A DNA stretch of 50,516 nucleotides, from positions 1 to 50,516 of the IMG/VR virus record IMGVR_UViG_3300044834_000021; one strand, written 5' to 3'. The DNA comes from a virus. Shown here piece after piece: positions 14,830-22,448 of this stretch (positions within the stretch are counted from its first letter, which is position 1; each line of letters starts with the position of its first letter). The position numbers were made by a program, and so were the translations under genes. The notes beneath the pieces are model-generated. The model did no database searches. It was not told the origin of the DNA and saw only the letters and a list, made by a program, of their open reading frames with translations.

Positions 14830-15169
14830 GGCTCGGCACCCCGCGTCCCGCGTTCACGGCCTCGATCATCCGGTCGCGCGTCATCTTCACGAAGTCGCGG
14901 CCCCTCTTGGAGAGCGTGACCTCGGTGCGCCGACCGTTGCAGCCGCATTGCACCCACGGCGGCTCGTCGTTGGTCAACTGCATGACGTGATTGGGAGCGC
15001 CGCAGTTCGAGCAGGCCACGATCCCGTGCGCCGCCATCTCCTCGGCGTCGTCGGTCGCGATGTCCTTCGCTGCTCCCTCGATCGTGTTCACGCGCACGAA
15101 CTTCGGCGCGTCCTTCGCCTTGAAGATGAGGTGCGCTTCGCGACGTTCGGGCGATTTGCCCTCGGCCAT
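14822..15169 (-). CDS. Zinc-ribbon protein, 115 aa
   Basis: Middle segment 'VACSNCGAPNHVMQL' with C-x2-C and 'WVQCGCNGRRTEV' with C-x-C, giving a four-cysteine zinc site. Both ends are basic and charged. It starts four bases after the portal stop. Possibly a packaging or head-assembly accessory; function unknown. Confidence 0.68.
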   Translation of the reverse strand: MAEGKSPERREAHLIFKAKDAPKFVRVNTIEGAAKDIATDDAEEMAAHGIVACSNCGAPNHVMQLTNDEPPWVQCGCNGRRTEVTLSKRGRDFVKMTRDRMIEAVNAGRGVPSRG

Positions 15170-15173
15170 TTGC

Positions 15174-17534
15174 CTACTCCTCTACCGGCTCGATGCCGGT
15201 GACGACTCCGTGCTCATCGATCTTGGTCTTGTACGCCACGCGCTTCTTGCCGCCCTCAGTCTGCACCACGATCGGGCGTGAGGCCATCGCCTTGACGAGT
15301 TCGAGCACACGATCGCCGGTCTTCGCGTCCGCACTCGCGCGCGTGATCTCCTCGAAGGCGTGCCGATAGGTCTCGATGAGCGCGGCCTCGCGCGTCATCT
15401 GCGCCGCCTGCGTGCCGCGCACGTCCACGATCTGCTTCTTGATCTCGTCCCTCACGTGCAGCGCGCCCGTGCGGTAAAGGTCGTCGAGTTGCGTCTTGAG
15501 CGCGGCTTCGAGTTCGCCCGTGTCGAGGCCGAGCGCGTCGGCTTGCAGGATCGAGGGATCGCCCGCCTTGAGCGCACGCACCGCGCGCGCGGCGAGATCG
15601 CGAATGATCCGCTGCACCGGGGTCTCGGCCCCGTCCTTGATCTTGCCCTTCGCCTCCGCGAGGGTGCGGTCGAGCGCCTCGAAGTCCACGTAGGACTCGG
15701 GCTTGGTGAGCGCGCGCTTGGGCGACCACACGAACGGCATCGCCTCCTTCGGATAGGAGGTGTGGAGATCGCCCTGCGCGTCCTCGTTCATCGGCTCAAG
15801 CCCGCACATGAGGCAGCGCGGGTGCCCGTTGGCCGTGGTGAAGCGCGCGGAGTGGAAGGCGTGCGGGGCCTTCGCCTCGTCCATCGCGGCGTTGCGCGCG
15901 ATCTGCGCGTTCTCGCTCGCGTAGTCGGACGCGACCGTGAGGAGCGGCACGAGCGGGCCGGTCTCGGTCGCGGGATCGGGCACCTCATGCGCCGCCGGGC
16001 GGCCGTCGAGTTCCGCGTCGAGTTCGCTCCTGACCGCGTACCTGCGCGTGCGCCGCCTGTTGAGGCGCGCACCGGGCGGCGCGGGCGACATCGGCTGCCC
16101 CTTCGTGGCGCTCGGGTTGGTGGCGGCTCCGCTCGGTGGCTGACCGGGCGGCGTCGTCGCGCCTCCGAGTTGCGGCATCGTGTCTTGCACGCCGGGCGGC
16201 ATCATCCCGGCGGGCATCTCCGGCCGGATCACGTCGCCGTTCGCATCGCGCGGCAGGAGCGGGAGGCCGTTCATCTCGCGGAGGTCGTCCTCGATGTCGT
16301 CGTCGGGCGTGATGAGGCCCGCGTTCGCGGCGTTCGCGAGACCCGACAGGAGTTCGACCGCCTTGCGGGTCTCGATCTTGGTGACCTTGAGTTTTGGGTA
16401 CTCCTTTACGCCCGCGTAGTTGTAATCAACCCACCGAGGAATGAGGTGCCGGTTGATGATGTCGCACACGTAGTCGCCGATCGACTGCTCGACCATGAGG
16501 AAGAGGCCCGACTGATCGGCGCTGAGTGCCCACGACCCCACGTCGTTCGAGCCGAGCGTGAGGAATTGTTCGAGCATCGCGACCGCGATCATGCGGTCGT
16601 GGTGCTGAATCATCGGCAGGAGGTCCATCTGCTGCCCGCCGCCCTGCGAGGACGTGATGAGCGAGAAGAGATACCCGGCGGGCCACACGACGTAGCCGCG
16701 CTCATGCGCGCGCAGGCTCGCGAGGATGTTCTCCGCCTTGCGCACGTTGTCATCGTCGCTTTGATCCGGCGGTAGCGTGACGCTCGGGATGCCGACGCCC
16801 CACCGCTCGGCCGCCATCGCCTGAATGCGGTAGAGCGTGTCCTTGATCCACCAATGCTTGTACGCCGGGCGCAGGACGGAGAGACCCATCCAATCCGCGC
16901 CCTCCTTCTCGTTCACGAACACGAGCAGGCGGCCGATGTCGATGTCGATGTTCTCGAAGCCGCGCGATCCATACGTGGACTGCGTGACGGTTTCGAGGCC
17001 GCCGTCGTCGGCCGTGTTGAACTTGAGGATCGTCTTCTGCAAGCGCGGCGCGAGTTTGCGGAGCATGAACTTTTGCTCGCCGTCTACATCGCGCACCTCG
17101 AACACGGTCTCGAACACGCCGAAGCCGAAGGGCAGGAACGAGAGGATTTGCCTGAGCGTGTCCTGCCATGAGGTCGTGAGGCCCTCGAAGAGACCGTCCT
17201 CGATCTCTTCGCCGATCTCGGTGTTCTTCTCATCGTCGTCGGCGGGCACGATCTCCCACTCGGCGGAGAGGAGCGGCATCATGAGGCCGCGCAACACCGC
17301 CTTCACCATGCCGTCCGATCGGCGCATCTTGTCAAAGGTGCGCAGCCCGGAGAGGCCGGTGAGTTCCGGCACGTACTCGTCGGTGGCGATGAAGCCGTGG
17401 AAGGCTTGGGTGCCGGTGCGGCCGCGCTCGCCGAGTGGTGCGCTCGGACGCCGGACACTCTCCTGCATCGGGATCACCTTGCGGCCCTCGGGATCGCGCG
17501 CGATGTGCGCGGCGTTGATGTCGCGCACGGCCAC
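15174..17534 (-). CDS. Portal protein (Mu gp29-like) with long C-terminal extension, 786 aa
   Basis: Residues 50-455 follow the SPP1 gp6/Mu gp29 (DUF935) portal pattern: 'GMVKAVLRGLMMPLLSAEWEIVP', 'FGFGVFETVFEV', 'PAYKHWWIKDTLYRIQAMAAERWGVGIP', 'MIAVAMLEQFLTLGS' and 'DDLREMNGLPLLPRD'. It should form the dodecameric DNA channel at the head vertex. About 455-500 is Pro/Gly-rich. From 500 on comes an extension with a short Cys pair ('HPRCLMCGLEP') and a long helical part ('LKTQLDDLYRTGALHVRDEIKKQ') resembling the first half of MuF-type minor head proteins. Most portals of this type are 450-550 aa, so the extension is notable. It follows TerL by seven bases. Confidence 0.88.
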   Translation of the reverse strand: MAVRDINAAHIARDPEGRKVIPMQESVRRPSAPLGERGRTGTQAFHGFIATDEYVPELTGLSGLRTFDKMRRSDGMVKAVLRGLMMPLLSAEWEIVPADDDEKNTEIGEEIEDGLFEGLTTSWQDTLRQILSFLPFGFGVFETVFEVRDVDGEQKFMLRKLAPRLQKTILKFNTADDGGLETVTQSTYGSRGFENIDIDIGRLLVFVNEKEGADWMGLSVLRPAYKHWWIKDTLYRIQAMAAERWGVGIPSVTLPPDQSDDDNVRKAENILASLRAHERGYVVWPAGYLFSLITSSQGGGQQMDLLPMIQHHDRMIAVAMLEQFLTLGSNDVGSWALSADQSGLFLMVEQSIGDYVCDIINRHLIPRWVDYNYAGVKEYPKLKVTKIETRKAVELLSGLANAANAGLITPDDDIEDDLREMNGLPLLPRDANGDVIRPEMPAGMMPPGVQDTMPQLGGATTPPGQPPSGAATNPSATKGQPMSPAPPGARLNRRRTRRYAVRSELDAELDGRPAAHEVPDPATETGPLVPLLTVASDYASENAQIARNAAMDEAKAPHAFHSARFTTANGHPRCLMCGLEPMNEDAQGDLHTSYPKEAMPFVWSPKRALTKPESYVDFEALDRTLAEAKGKIKDGAETPVQRIIRDLAARAVRALKAGDPSILQADALGLDTGELEAALKTQLDDLYRTGALHVRDEIKKQIVDVRGTQAAQMTREAALIETYRHAFEEITRASADAKTGDRVLELVKAMASRPIVVQTEGGKKRVAYKTKIDEHGVVTGIEPVEE

Positions 17535-17541
17535 TAGCGGA

Positions 17542-19002
17542 TCACCATTGCTTCGTCAGGAGACCGGCGGTCTCGGGTCGGCTGCGATCGCGGCGTACCG
17601 ATGTGTCGCCTGCCGGTGCCCGCAGGGGTCGGGTCCGACCGAAGGCCGAGAGACCCATCGCGAGGTAGCGGAGAGCATCGGCTTCGTCGTCGTCCTTCTT
17701 CACCAACTGCTCCTTGCCGGTGCCTTCGGCCCATCGCGCGCGCTCGACGCCTGCTACCACTTTCGGGCAACGGCCTCGCAGGAAGAGTAGGCGACGTTGT
17801 TGCAGGCGTCCATAGACTTCTGCGACCCCGCCCTTTATGTCGTTGATCTTGATTTTCGCGAGGCCGGGGATGATCTTCGCGCTCGGCAGATCGTCGCCGG
17901 TCGTGACCGGCAGGCGATGCACGGTGCGCAACTCGTTGATGATCTGCGCCGCGCTCGGGTCCGCGAAGATGAGGCGCGGCCGCCGCGTGAGGATCACGCG
18001 CGCGACATCGCTCACGCTCATGCCGGACTCGACGTGCTCGCGGAAGATGTACAGGCGATTGGTCTCGGGACTCCATGCACCCCACACGATCGCGGTCGGG
18101 TGAGCCGACCCGAAGTCGAGACCCATGTACACGTGCCACCCCGGTAGCGGCTCGAACTCCTCGATCACGTGAACGTCCTCGTCGAAGTTCGGCCACGCCG
18201 CGCCCTCGGGCTTGGACAGGAGACCGAGGTAGAACATCGCGAAGCGCCACCACGGCTCGGTCTCCATGAGGCGCTCGAACTCCTTGCGCGGGTACATGGG
18301 ATTCATGACCGACGGGAAGTGAATGACCTCGATCTCGGGGTCGGCCTTGCGCCGGAAGTCCTGCACCACCTGCAACGTCCACCCCTCGCTCACATAGGGC
18401 GTGGTCGTGACGAGCAGATCGCCGAGGTGGAAGGCGAGACGACGCAGGACCGTGGAGTGCGTCTTGTCGTCGATCTGCCCGCCCTCATCCACCCACGCGG
18501 CGCGGTAGTGCACACCCTCGATCGAGCCGGGGTTGTCGAGCGAGCGGAAGCGGATGAGGATGCCGCCCTTGAGGTGCCACGTCTTCGTCGATCGCACGAA
18601 GCCGTCCTTGCCGTCGCCGTAGCGCGGATCGCCGAGACGGCGCAGCCACGGCGCGAGTTCGGCGTAGGCCGGGAACAGGAGGTCGGTGGTCGGAGCCGCG
18701 ACGAGGAAGTTGCGCGTGCGCAGCGGCCACCCCATCGCCTTCTTGATCCGTGGTAAGAGCCAATGCGGGCCGATCGTTGTCTTACCACCGCCGGAGCCTG
18801 CGAACAGGTACGTGCGGCGCGCTTTGGAAAGGAGCGCGCGCCGCTGCCCGTCGTGTATCCGCACCGGCACGATCTCGCGGTTGGGATCGCTGACTCGGTA
18901 GCCCTGCTTTTGGAGCGCGAGCCTGATCTCCTCATCGGAGTAGTCCTCCCATGAGAGCGCGCCGAGATCGACGGTCTTCTTCGTTCTAGGCACCGGCATC
19001 AC
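17542..19002 (-). CDS. terL: Terminase large subunit, 486 aa
   Basis: Motor ATPase: Walker A GSGGGKT (residues 69-75) and Walker B AAWVDE (168-173, catalytic E173). Nuclease: D295 in 'GLDFGSAHPTAIVW', D347 in 'IFADPSAA' and D441 in 'DDEADALRYLAMG', the three-acid RNase H-like arrangement. It pumps genomic DNA through the portal and cuts it. Length is normal for the family. GTG 19002 and ATG 18999 are adjacent starts; the gene overlaps the upstream one by 17 bases. Which packaging class (pac or cos) applies cannot be told from the sequence; the absence of fixed ends would fit headful packaging. Confidence 0.96.
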   Translation of the reverse strand: MMPVPRTKKTVDLGALSWEDYSDEEIRLALQKQGYRVSDPNREIVPVRIHDGQRRALLSKARRTYLFAGSGGGKTTIGPHWLLPRIKKAMGWPLRTRNFLVAAPTTDLLFPAYAELAPWLRRLGDPRYGDGKDGFVRSTKTWHLKGGILIRFRSLDNPGSIEGVHYRAAWVDEGGQIDDKTHSTVLRRLAFHLGDLLVTTTPYVSEGWTLQVVQDFRRKADPEIEVIHFPSVMNPMYPRKEFERLMETEPWWRFAMFYLGLLSKPEGAAWPNFDEDVHVIEEFEPLPGWHVYMGLDFGSAHPTAIVWGAWSPETNRLYIFREHVESGMSVSDVARVILTRRPRLIFADPSAAQIINELRTVHRLPVTTGDDLPSAKIIPGLAKIKINDIKGGVAEVYGRLQQRRLLFLRGRCPKVVAGVERARWAEGTGKEQLVKKDDDEADALRYLAMGLSAFGRTRPLRAPAGDTSVRRDRSRPETAGLLTKQW

Positions 19003-19207
19003 GCAGTCGCTTGCGCGCGGCCGCCTCGACCATCGCTTGAAGGAACTCGTTGGAGGGATCGCGCGGCTCGCTCCCGATGTCGATGTCCACGCAGCGCCAC
19101 CCGGCGGCTTCGAGTTCGCGCTCGTTGCGGTCGAACATCCACTCCGGGTAGACGCGCCCGGTCGGCGGGATGCGTTGATCGAACTCGCCGCCGGGCTTGA
19201 GGCTCAC
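18986..19207 (-). CDS. Hypothetical protein, 73 aa
   Basis: MSLKPGGEFDQRIPPTGRVY..., 'WMFDRNERELEAAGWRCVDIDIG', ending 'AAARKRLRDAGA'. Soluble, no motif. Overlaps both neighbours (the HNH gene by four bases, TerL by 17), so it belongs to the packaging operon. Confidence 0.65.
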   Translation of the reverse strand: MSLKPGGEFDQRIPPTGRVYPEWMFDRNERELEAAGWRCVDIDIGSEPRDPSNEFLQAMVEAAARKRLRDAGA

Positions 19208-19680
19208 AGGAGCGCGACCTGTCCCGACGCCTCCATGCGTGCCGTCTTCGCGATCGCGGCCCGCTCCTTCGCCTCGCGCGCGGTCTTGAGCGCGTGGCAG
19301 TCACGACACAGGAGTTGAAGATTGAAGGGGAGCCACCACTTGTGTTCGAGCCTCTCGGTCGCGCTCAGGCTCCACAGGGGCTTGACGTGTTCGAGTTCGA
19401 GCGGATAGATGAGGCCCTCGCCGCGCTTACGACACTCCCAACAAATGCGACCGTGCGCCTTGACCAAGAGCGAGATCGCGTTCTGCGGGAACGCGATGTA
19501 GTGCCACATCTCGACGCACGCGGGGTGCCACCATCCCCGCTTGCCGGGCGCGATCTCGCCACACATGGGGCAGACCTTCCGGCCGTCTCGATACGGCGCG
19601 GCCTCGAAGGGTGGTCGTGGGGGCCGCCGAGTCTCGGCCCGGAGTTCCGCGCGCCTGCGCAGTTCGGCGTAGTCGATCAC
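19204..19680 (-). CDS. HNH endonuclease, 158 aa
   Basis: GTG 19680 overlaps the upstream TGA. It has two zinc-type Cys pairs at 37/40 (VCPMCG) and 80/83 (CWEC) and the HNH core: 'LELEHVKPLW' (H98), N120 in 'WLPFNLQLLC' and H129 in 'CRDCHALKT' with C125/C128. HNH proteins next to TerL often act together with it in genome cutting. The fold is complete, not degenerate. A free-standing homing role is less likely because the gene is woven into the operon by overlaps at both ends. Confidence 0.9.
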   Translation of the reverse strand: MIDYAELRRRAELRAETRRPPRPPFEAAPYRDGRKVCPMCGEIAPGKRGWWHPACVEMWHYIAFPQNAISLLVKAHGRICWECRKRGEGLIYPLELEHVKPLWSLSATERLEHKWWLPFNLQLLCRDCHALKTAREAKERAAIAKTARMEASGQVALL

Positions 19681-19928
19681 GCGAGCACGCTGCCCGCTAC
19701 GTGCAGCGCCACCGCCTTCCGGTGGAGCCGCTCGCACTCGGCGCAGTAGGTCGCGAAGACGCGCGTGACGACGTAGGTCGTGATCCCCTCGAAGCCCGGC
19801 ATCGGCACCGCGACCCGCTCGCCCTCCTTGACGTGCTCCATCACGAGCGTCCGCGCACCTGCGAGTGGACCGTCGAGGAGCAGGATGCGCGTCTCGGGAG
19901 AGCATTCGAGACGCGGCATCGTGCTCAC
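19677..19928 (-). CDS. Hypothetical protein, 83 aa
   Basis: MSTMPRLECSPETRILLLDG..., 'PLAGARTLVMEHVKEGERVAVPMPG', then 'YCAECERLHRKAVALHVAG' with a C-x2-C. A second start at MPRLECS (19919) is possible. Beta-rich N-terminus. No family recognised. Coupled to the HNH gene by a four-base overlap. Confidence 0.65.
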   Translation of the reverse strand: MSTMPRLECSPETRILLLDGPLAGARTLVMEHVKEGERVAVPMPGFEGITTYVVTRVFATYCAECERLHRKAVALHVAGSVLA

Positions 19929-20308
19929 GGTCGGCTCGGTGTGGTGGTGACGGGCGGGATGAGAGGCGCAGTTCTAAGTATTGATGGCGATACTTGGAAA
20001 CTCGGGGCAGGCGCGATCGTGCTCGGGCCGCACCGCGCGAACAACGTGCCCACGATCACGATGAGGAGCAGGGCGTACACGAGCACGAACGCGCCGCACG
20101 AACGGTTGGCCTCGACCGTGACGCGCTTGATCGGCACGCCACTCGACGCGAAGCGTTGCCCATTCGAGATGCGCTGCGCGATCTGCGCGACCGAGAGGAG
20201 TTGCTCCTTGCGGATGCGATCGATGAGCGCGCGCGCCTCCACATAGGAGATGTCGTGCGAGGCCGCGATCGAGATGGCGAGGAGTTGCGTCTGCTCGTCG
20301 TCTCTCAT
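19925..20308 (-). CDS. Membrane protein with N-terminal helical domain, 127 aa
   Basis: ATG 20308. Residues 1-60 are helical and soluble (MRDDEQTQLLAISIAASHDI, 'VEARALIDRIRKEQLLSVAQIAQ'). Residues 73-91 (AFVLVYALLLIVIVGTLFA) form one membrane span, and the Pro/Thr-rich tail follows. Orientation is probably N-inside. It follows a 26-aa membrane peptide by ATGA coupling. Function unknown; the location in the packaging operon is unusual for a membrane protein. Confidence 0.7.
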   Translation of the reverse strand: MRDDEQTQLLAISIAASHDISYVEARALIDRIRKEQLLSVAQIAQRISNGQRFASSGVPIKRVTVEANRSCGAFVLVYALLLIVIVGTLFARCGPSTIAPAPSFQVSPSILRTAPLIPPVTTTPSRP

Positions 20309-20385
20309 GCGCGGCTCACGGCGTAGAGGACTAGGCCGATGACGACGGCGGTCCACGGCCGATCGAGAAGCCACCGCTCGATCAT
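20305..20385 (-). CDS. 26-aa membrane peptide
   Basis: ATG 20385 overlaps the TGA of the terminase-small-like gene and its own TGA overlaps the next ATG (ATGA at both ends). MIERWLLDRPWTAVVIGLVL... is one hydrophobic helix (about residues 12-23) with charged ends. Double coupling and a clean membrane helix support it despite its length. Possible lysis timing or membrane-tethering peptide; no direct evidence. Confidence 0.55.
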   Translation of the reverse strand: MIERWLLDRPWTAVVIGLVLYAVSRA

Positions 20386-20879
20386 GCCCGGCCCGCCCTT
20401 TCCTGCACCCGCTTCTCGATCTCGGCCATCTCCTTCGGGTCGCGGTTGCTCGCGAGGTACACGATCTCGAACTCGGTCGGCGCGATCTCGCCCTCGGCCG
20501 CCGCACCGGCCGGGCCTCCGCCGGTCTGCCGGAGGAACTCGTCGGGCACGAGCGACTCAAGCGCGCGCGAGGCCGCGATCCAATTGCCCGGCACGTGCTC
20601 CATGAGCGGCACCGGCTTGCCGTTCTTCTCCTCGAACATCGGGTTGCCCTGCTTGTCGCGCATGACGACCTCGTGCCCGAGCGCCGCGTCCTTGATCGTC
20701 GAGTACAACTTCGAGGCGAGGCGGCCGCGCGCCTTTTCTACGGCGTGCCACAAATGCCGGATATTGGGATGCGCCTTCTCGTCCTCACCCTGAGCGAGCC
20801 ACCTGTACCACGTGCGCTTCGGGACGCCGCAGGCGCGCGCGGCTGATAGCGGGAACGTGCCCTGCTCGATGAGGTTCAC
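20382..20879 (-). CDS. terS: Terminase small subunit-like DNA-binding protein
   Basis: 165 aa from GTG 20879. The HTH is visible at once: 'LIEQGTFPLSAARACGVPKRTWYRWLAQGED'. The same frame stays open upstream and encodes 'TRGRGRPPGPVDLSHELVAEI', which is the usual start of such small terminases, so the true start is probably near 20954, where only ATA is available. The C-terminal half has 'VPGNWIAASRALESLVPDEF', a helical region typical of the oligomerising part. It would recognise the packaging site and recruit TerL, encoded 1.4 kb downstream. Confidence 0.78.
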   Translation of the reverse strand: MNLIEQGTFPLSAARACGVPKRTWYRWLAQGEDEKAHPNIRHLWHAVEKARGRLASKLYSTIKDAALGHEVVMRDKQGNPMFEEKNGKPVPLMEHVPGNWIAASRALESLVPDEFLRQTGGGPAGAAAEGEIAPTEFEIVYLASNRDPKEMAEIEKRVQERAGRA

Positions 20880-20961
20880 GATCTCGGCGACGAGTTCATG
20901 GCTCAGATCGACGGGGCCGGGTGGCCTGCCACGGCCCCGTGTCGCGGTCGCTATGGCCGCG

Positions 20962-20967
20962 AGCGTA
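20962..20967 (-). promoter_or_regulatory. Candidate -10 box upstream of the small terminase frame
   Basis: TACGCT on the minus strand, seven bases before the in-frame ATA at 20954. A weak -35 (ACGACG, 20990-20985) lies 17 bp upstream. There is no TGACGAC pair. If used, the transcript would begin at or next to the ATA. Confidence 0.3.
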
Positions 20968-21108
20968 CTACGTGGGTGACGCCCCGTCGTGCGCGTCGAT
21001 CCACTTGATCCACGCGCGCTTGCGACCGGCGCACCCGCACCCCTCGGGCGATGGCACGCGGTCGAGCACCCATCGCGCGATCCTTAGCAGGAAGTACGGG
21101 CGCAGCAT
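20968..21108 (-). CDS. Small Cys-containing basic protein, 46 aa
   Basis: ATG 21108. MLRPYFLLRIARWVLDRVPS..., then 'GCGCAGRKRAWIKWIDAH'. The CGC-RKR-W pattern is familiar from small phage proteins of unknown role and may bind a metal. Overlaps the upstream gene by 25 bases. A longer start at 21222 would run over that gene and is not favoured. Confidence 0.55.
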   Translation of the reverse strand: MLRPYFLLRIARWVLDRVPSPEGCGCAGRKRAWIKWIDAHDGASPT

Positions 21109-21230
21109 CGCGTACAGCCGTAGATGTTCTTGTGGACGTTCGGCGCGCTCGGATACGAGCACGTGCCGAGGACCGTCGATCCCCAAGCGTGACCGAAGAC
21201 ACACATCCACCCGTTCCAACATGACCCCAT
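21084..21230 (-). CDS. Small Cys-rich protein, 48 aa
   Basis: ATG 21230 with AAGGAG about seven bases upstream decides the start. 'CVFGHAWGSTVLGTCSYPS' and 'YGCTRCCARTSC' give six cysteines and one histidine, with FGHAW and GCTRC as in small phage zinc peptides ('FGH.W...C..C'). Probably a zinc-binding peptide; function unknown. Confidence 0.6.
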   Translation of the reverse strand: MGSCWNGWMCVFGHAWGSTVLGTCSYPSAPNVHKNIYGCTRCCARTSC

Positions 21231-21307
21231 TGCTTGCTCCTTCTGCGCGCTGATCGCGCGCCGCTGCATGGAGCGTAGTCGCGCGGGCTAGATCGATGCG
21301 GTCTCGA

Positions 21308-21508
21308 TCACGGCGGGAAGTCGCGCGGGCCGGACTTGCCCCTCGCCTTGAGCGCGCTCACCGCTCGGTCGATCGCCGCGTCGGTCGCGACCACGCAGCC
21401 CGCCGCCCGGCATTGCGGCGTCTCGTCGTGGACGCGGAAGAGATCGCCCTCGACGCCGACCTCAAGCATCGCGCGCGGCTTCTTCTCGGTGCGCTCCATC
21501 GTCTTCAC
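21308..21508 (-). CDS. Hypothetical protein, 66 aa
   Basis: GTG 21508 overlaps the upstream TGA. MKTMERTEKKPRAMLEVGVE..., 'CRAAGCVVATDAAIDRAVSALKARG'. Small alpha/beta protein with a Cys pair separated by four residues. No family recognised. The 77 bases after it (21231-21307) hold no gene. Confidence 0.6.
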   Translation of the reverse strand: MKTMERTEKKPRAMLEVGVEGDLFRVHDETPQCRAAGCVVATDAAIDRAVSALKARGKSGPRDFPP

Positions 21509-21711
21509 GTCGTCGCCTCCGGCGGGAACGGGTGGCCGGTCGTCTTGCACCACTCCTCGTAGGTCATGCCGTCGATCTCCCTCACCATCTTCCCCTTCGC
21601 GTAGGTATCGCACACGCTGATCTTGGTCTTGTGCTCCTTGCAGCACGTGGCCCCGAAGATGTGGACCGCGCGCTTGGGCCGGTCGAAGTGCAGCCATGCC
21701 TCGTCTCTCAC
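21505..21711 (-). CDS. Hypothetical protein with Cys pair, 68 aa
   Basis: GTG 21711, GTGA overlap with the upstream gene. 'RAVHIFGATCCKEHKTKISVC', then 'GMTYEEWCKTTGHPFPPE'. Several Cys and His residues suggest metal binding. Function unknown. Confidence 0.6.
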   Translation of the reverse strand: MRDEAWLHFDRPKRAVHIFGATCCKEHKTKISVCDTYAKGKMVREIDGMTYEEWCKTTGHPFPPEATT

Positions 21712-21944
21712 GTCGGGAGCCGCTCGCCGCGCGCGAGCATCCGCGCCCGGTCCTCGGGGTCGTACCTGCGGCACGGCCGGTTGTCGAAGTAGTGCACGGT
21801 GATGGTCGCCGAGGCGGCGTCCTCATCGGGGGTCTTCGCGAGATCGAACGACCCCACCTGCCGGGGCGCGGGGATGCCCGGCTCGTCCTTCTTCTGCGCC
21901 ACCGCGAGCGCGCCGCACGTGCAGCGCCCCGTCGCTCCCGCCAC
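21708..21944 (-). CDS. Hypothetical protein, 78 aa
   Basis: GTG 21944 overlaps the upstream TAG (TAGTG). MVAGATGRCTCGALAVAQ-type start with C-x-C, then 'SATITVHYFDNRPCRRYDPED'. Small, mixed alpha/beta. No family recognised. Confidence 0.6.
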   Translation of the reverse strand: MAGATGRCTCGALAVAQKKDEPGIPAPRQVGSFDLAKTPDEDAASATITVHYFDNRPCRRYDPEDRARMLARGERLPT

Positions 21945-22141
21945 TACTTCACCACCGTCGGCTGCGTGTACCGCAGCGCGATCTCCGTGCCGTTGCACAT
22001 GAAGTCGCCGAGTTTGCGTGCAGGCTCACCGGGCACGCGGTCCAAGATCGCGAGGGTGTGGCACGAGCACCGCACCCATTGCTTCTCGGTGGTCACGAAC
22101 GTCTCGATGATCCGGTGGCCGACGCGCGGCTCATGCGACAC
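21944..22141 (-). CDS. Hypothetical protein with C-x-C-H motif, 65 aa
   Basis: MSHEPRVGHRIIETFVTTEK..., 'WVRCSCHTLAILD' and 'FMCNGTEIALRY'. The CSCH and later Cys could hold one metal. Overlaps the upstream gene by 11 bases. Function unknown. Confidence 0.6.
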   Translation of the reverse strand: MSHEPRVGHRIIETFVTTEKQWVRCSCHTLAILDRVPGEPARKLGDFMCNGTEIALRYTQPTVVK

Positions 22142-22406
22142 CGGCCCGCTCCTTCGCCTTCGCGAGCACCGTCATGCTCACGAGGGGCGTTGTGGGGATC
22201 ATCGGCCCACAGGCTTCGCCGAGTGCGTCCAGATTCCCCGGTCGGATGTGCGCTCGGATCGTCGTACCTCCGTAGGTCTTGGTCGTGACGAACTGCGTGT
22301 CGCAGATGAAGCGCCGCTCGCACGCCGCGCACTCCCACGCCTGCGTGTGATGTTGACGAAAGCAGGCCGGGCACGACCGCATCCCCTCACGCGCTTCGCC
22401 GCTCAT
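22131..22406 (-). CDS. Zinc-finger protein, 91 aa
   Basis: 'SCPACFRQHHTQAWECAACERRF' contains two C-x2-C pairs 11 residues apart, a compact zinc ribbon, followed by 'CDTQFVTTKTY'. The remaining part is helical. Likely a nucleic-acid- or protein-binding adaptor. The 42 bases between it and the upstream gene hold no feature. Confidence 0.68.
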   Translation of the reverse strand: MSGEAREGMRSCPACFRQHHTQAWECAACERRFICDTQFVTTKTYGGTTIRAHIRPGNLDALGEACGPMIPTTPLVSMTVLAKAKERAGVA

Positions 22407-22448
22407 GGCGCTACATCATGGAGCAGGCGAGCGAGCGTGTCACGACCC

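Noticed and set aside
19976-19995. AAGTAT...ATACTT inverted repeat
   Set aside because: Only 6-bp arms within a coding gene; no promoter nearby.
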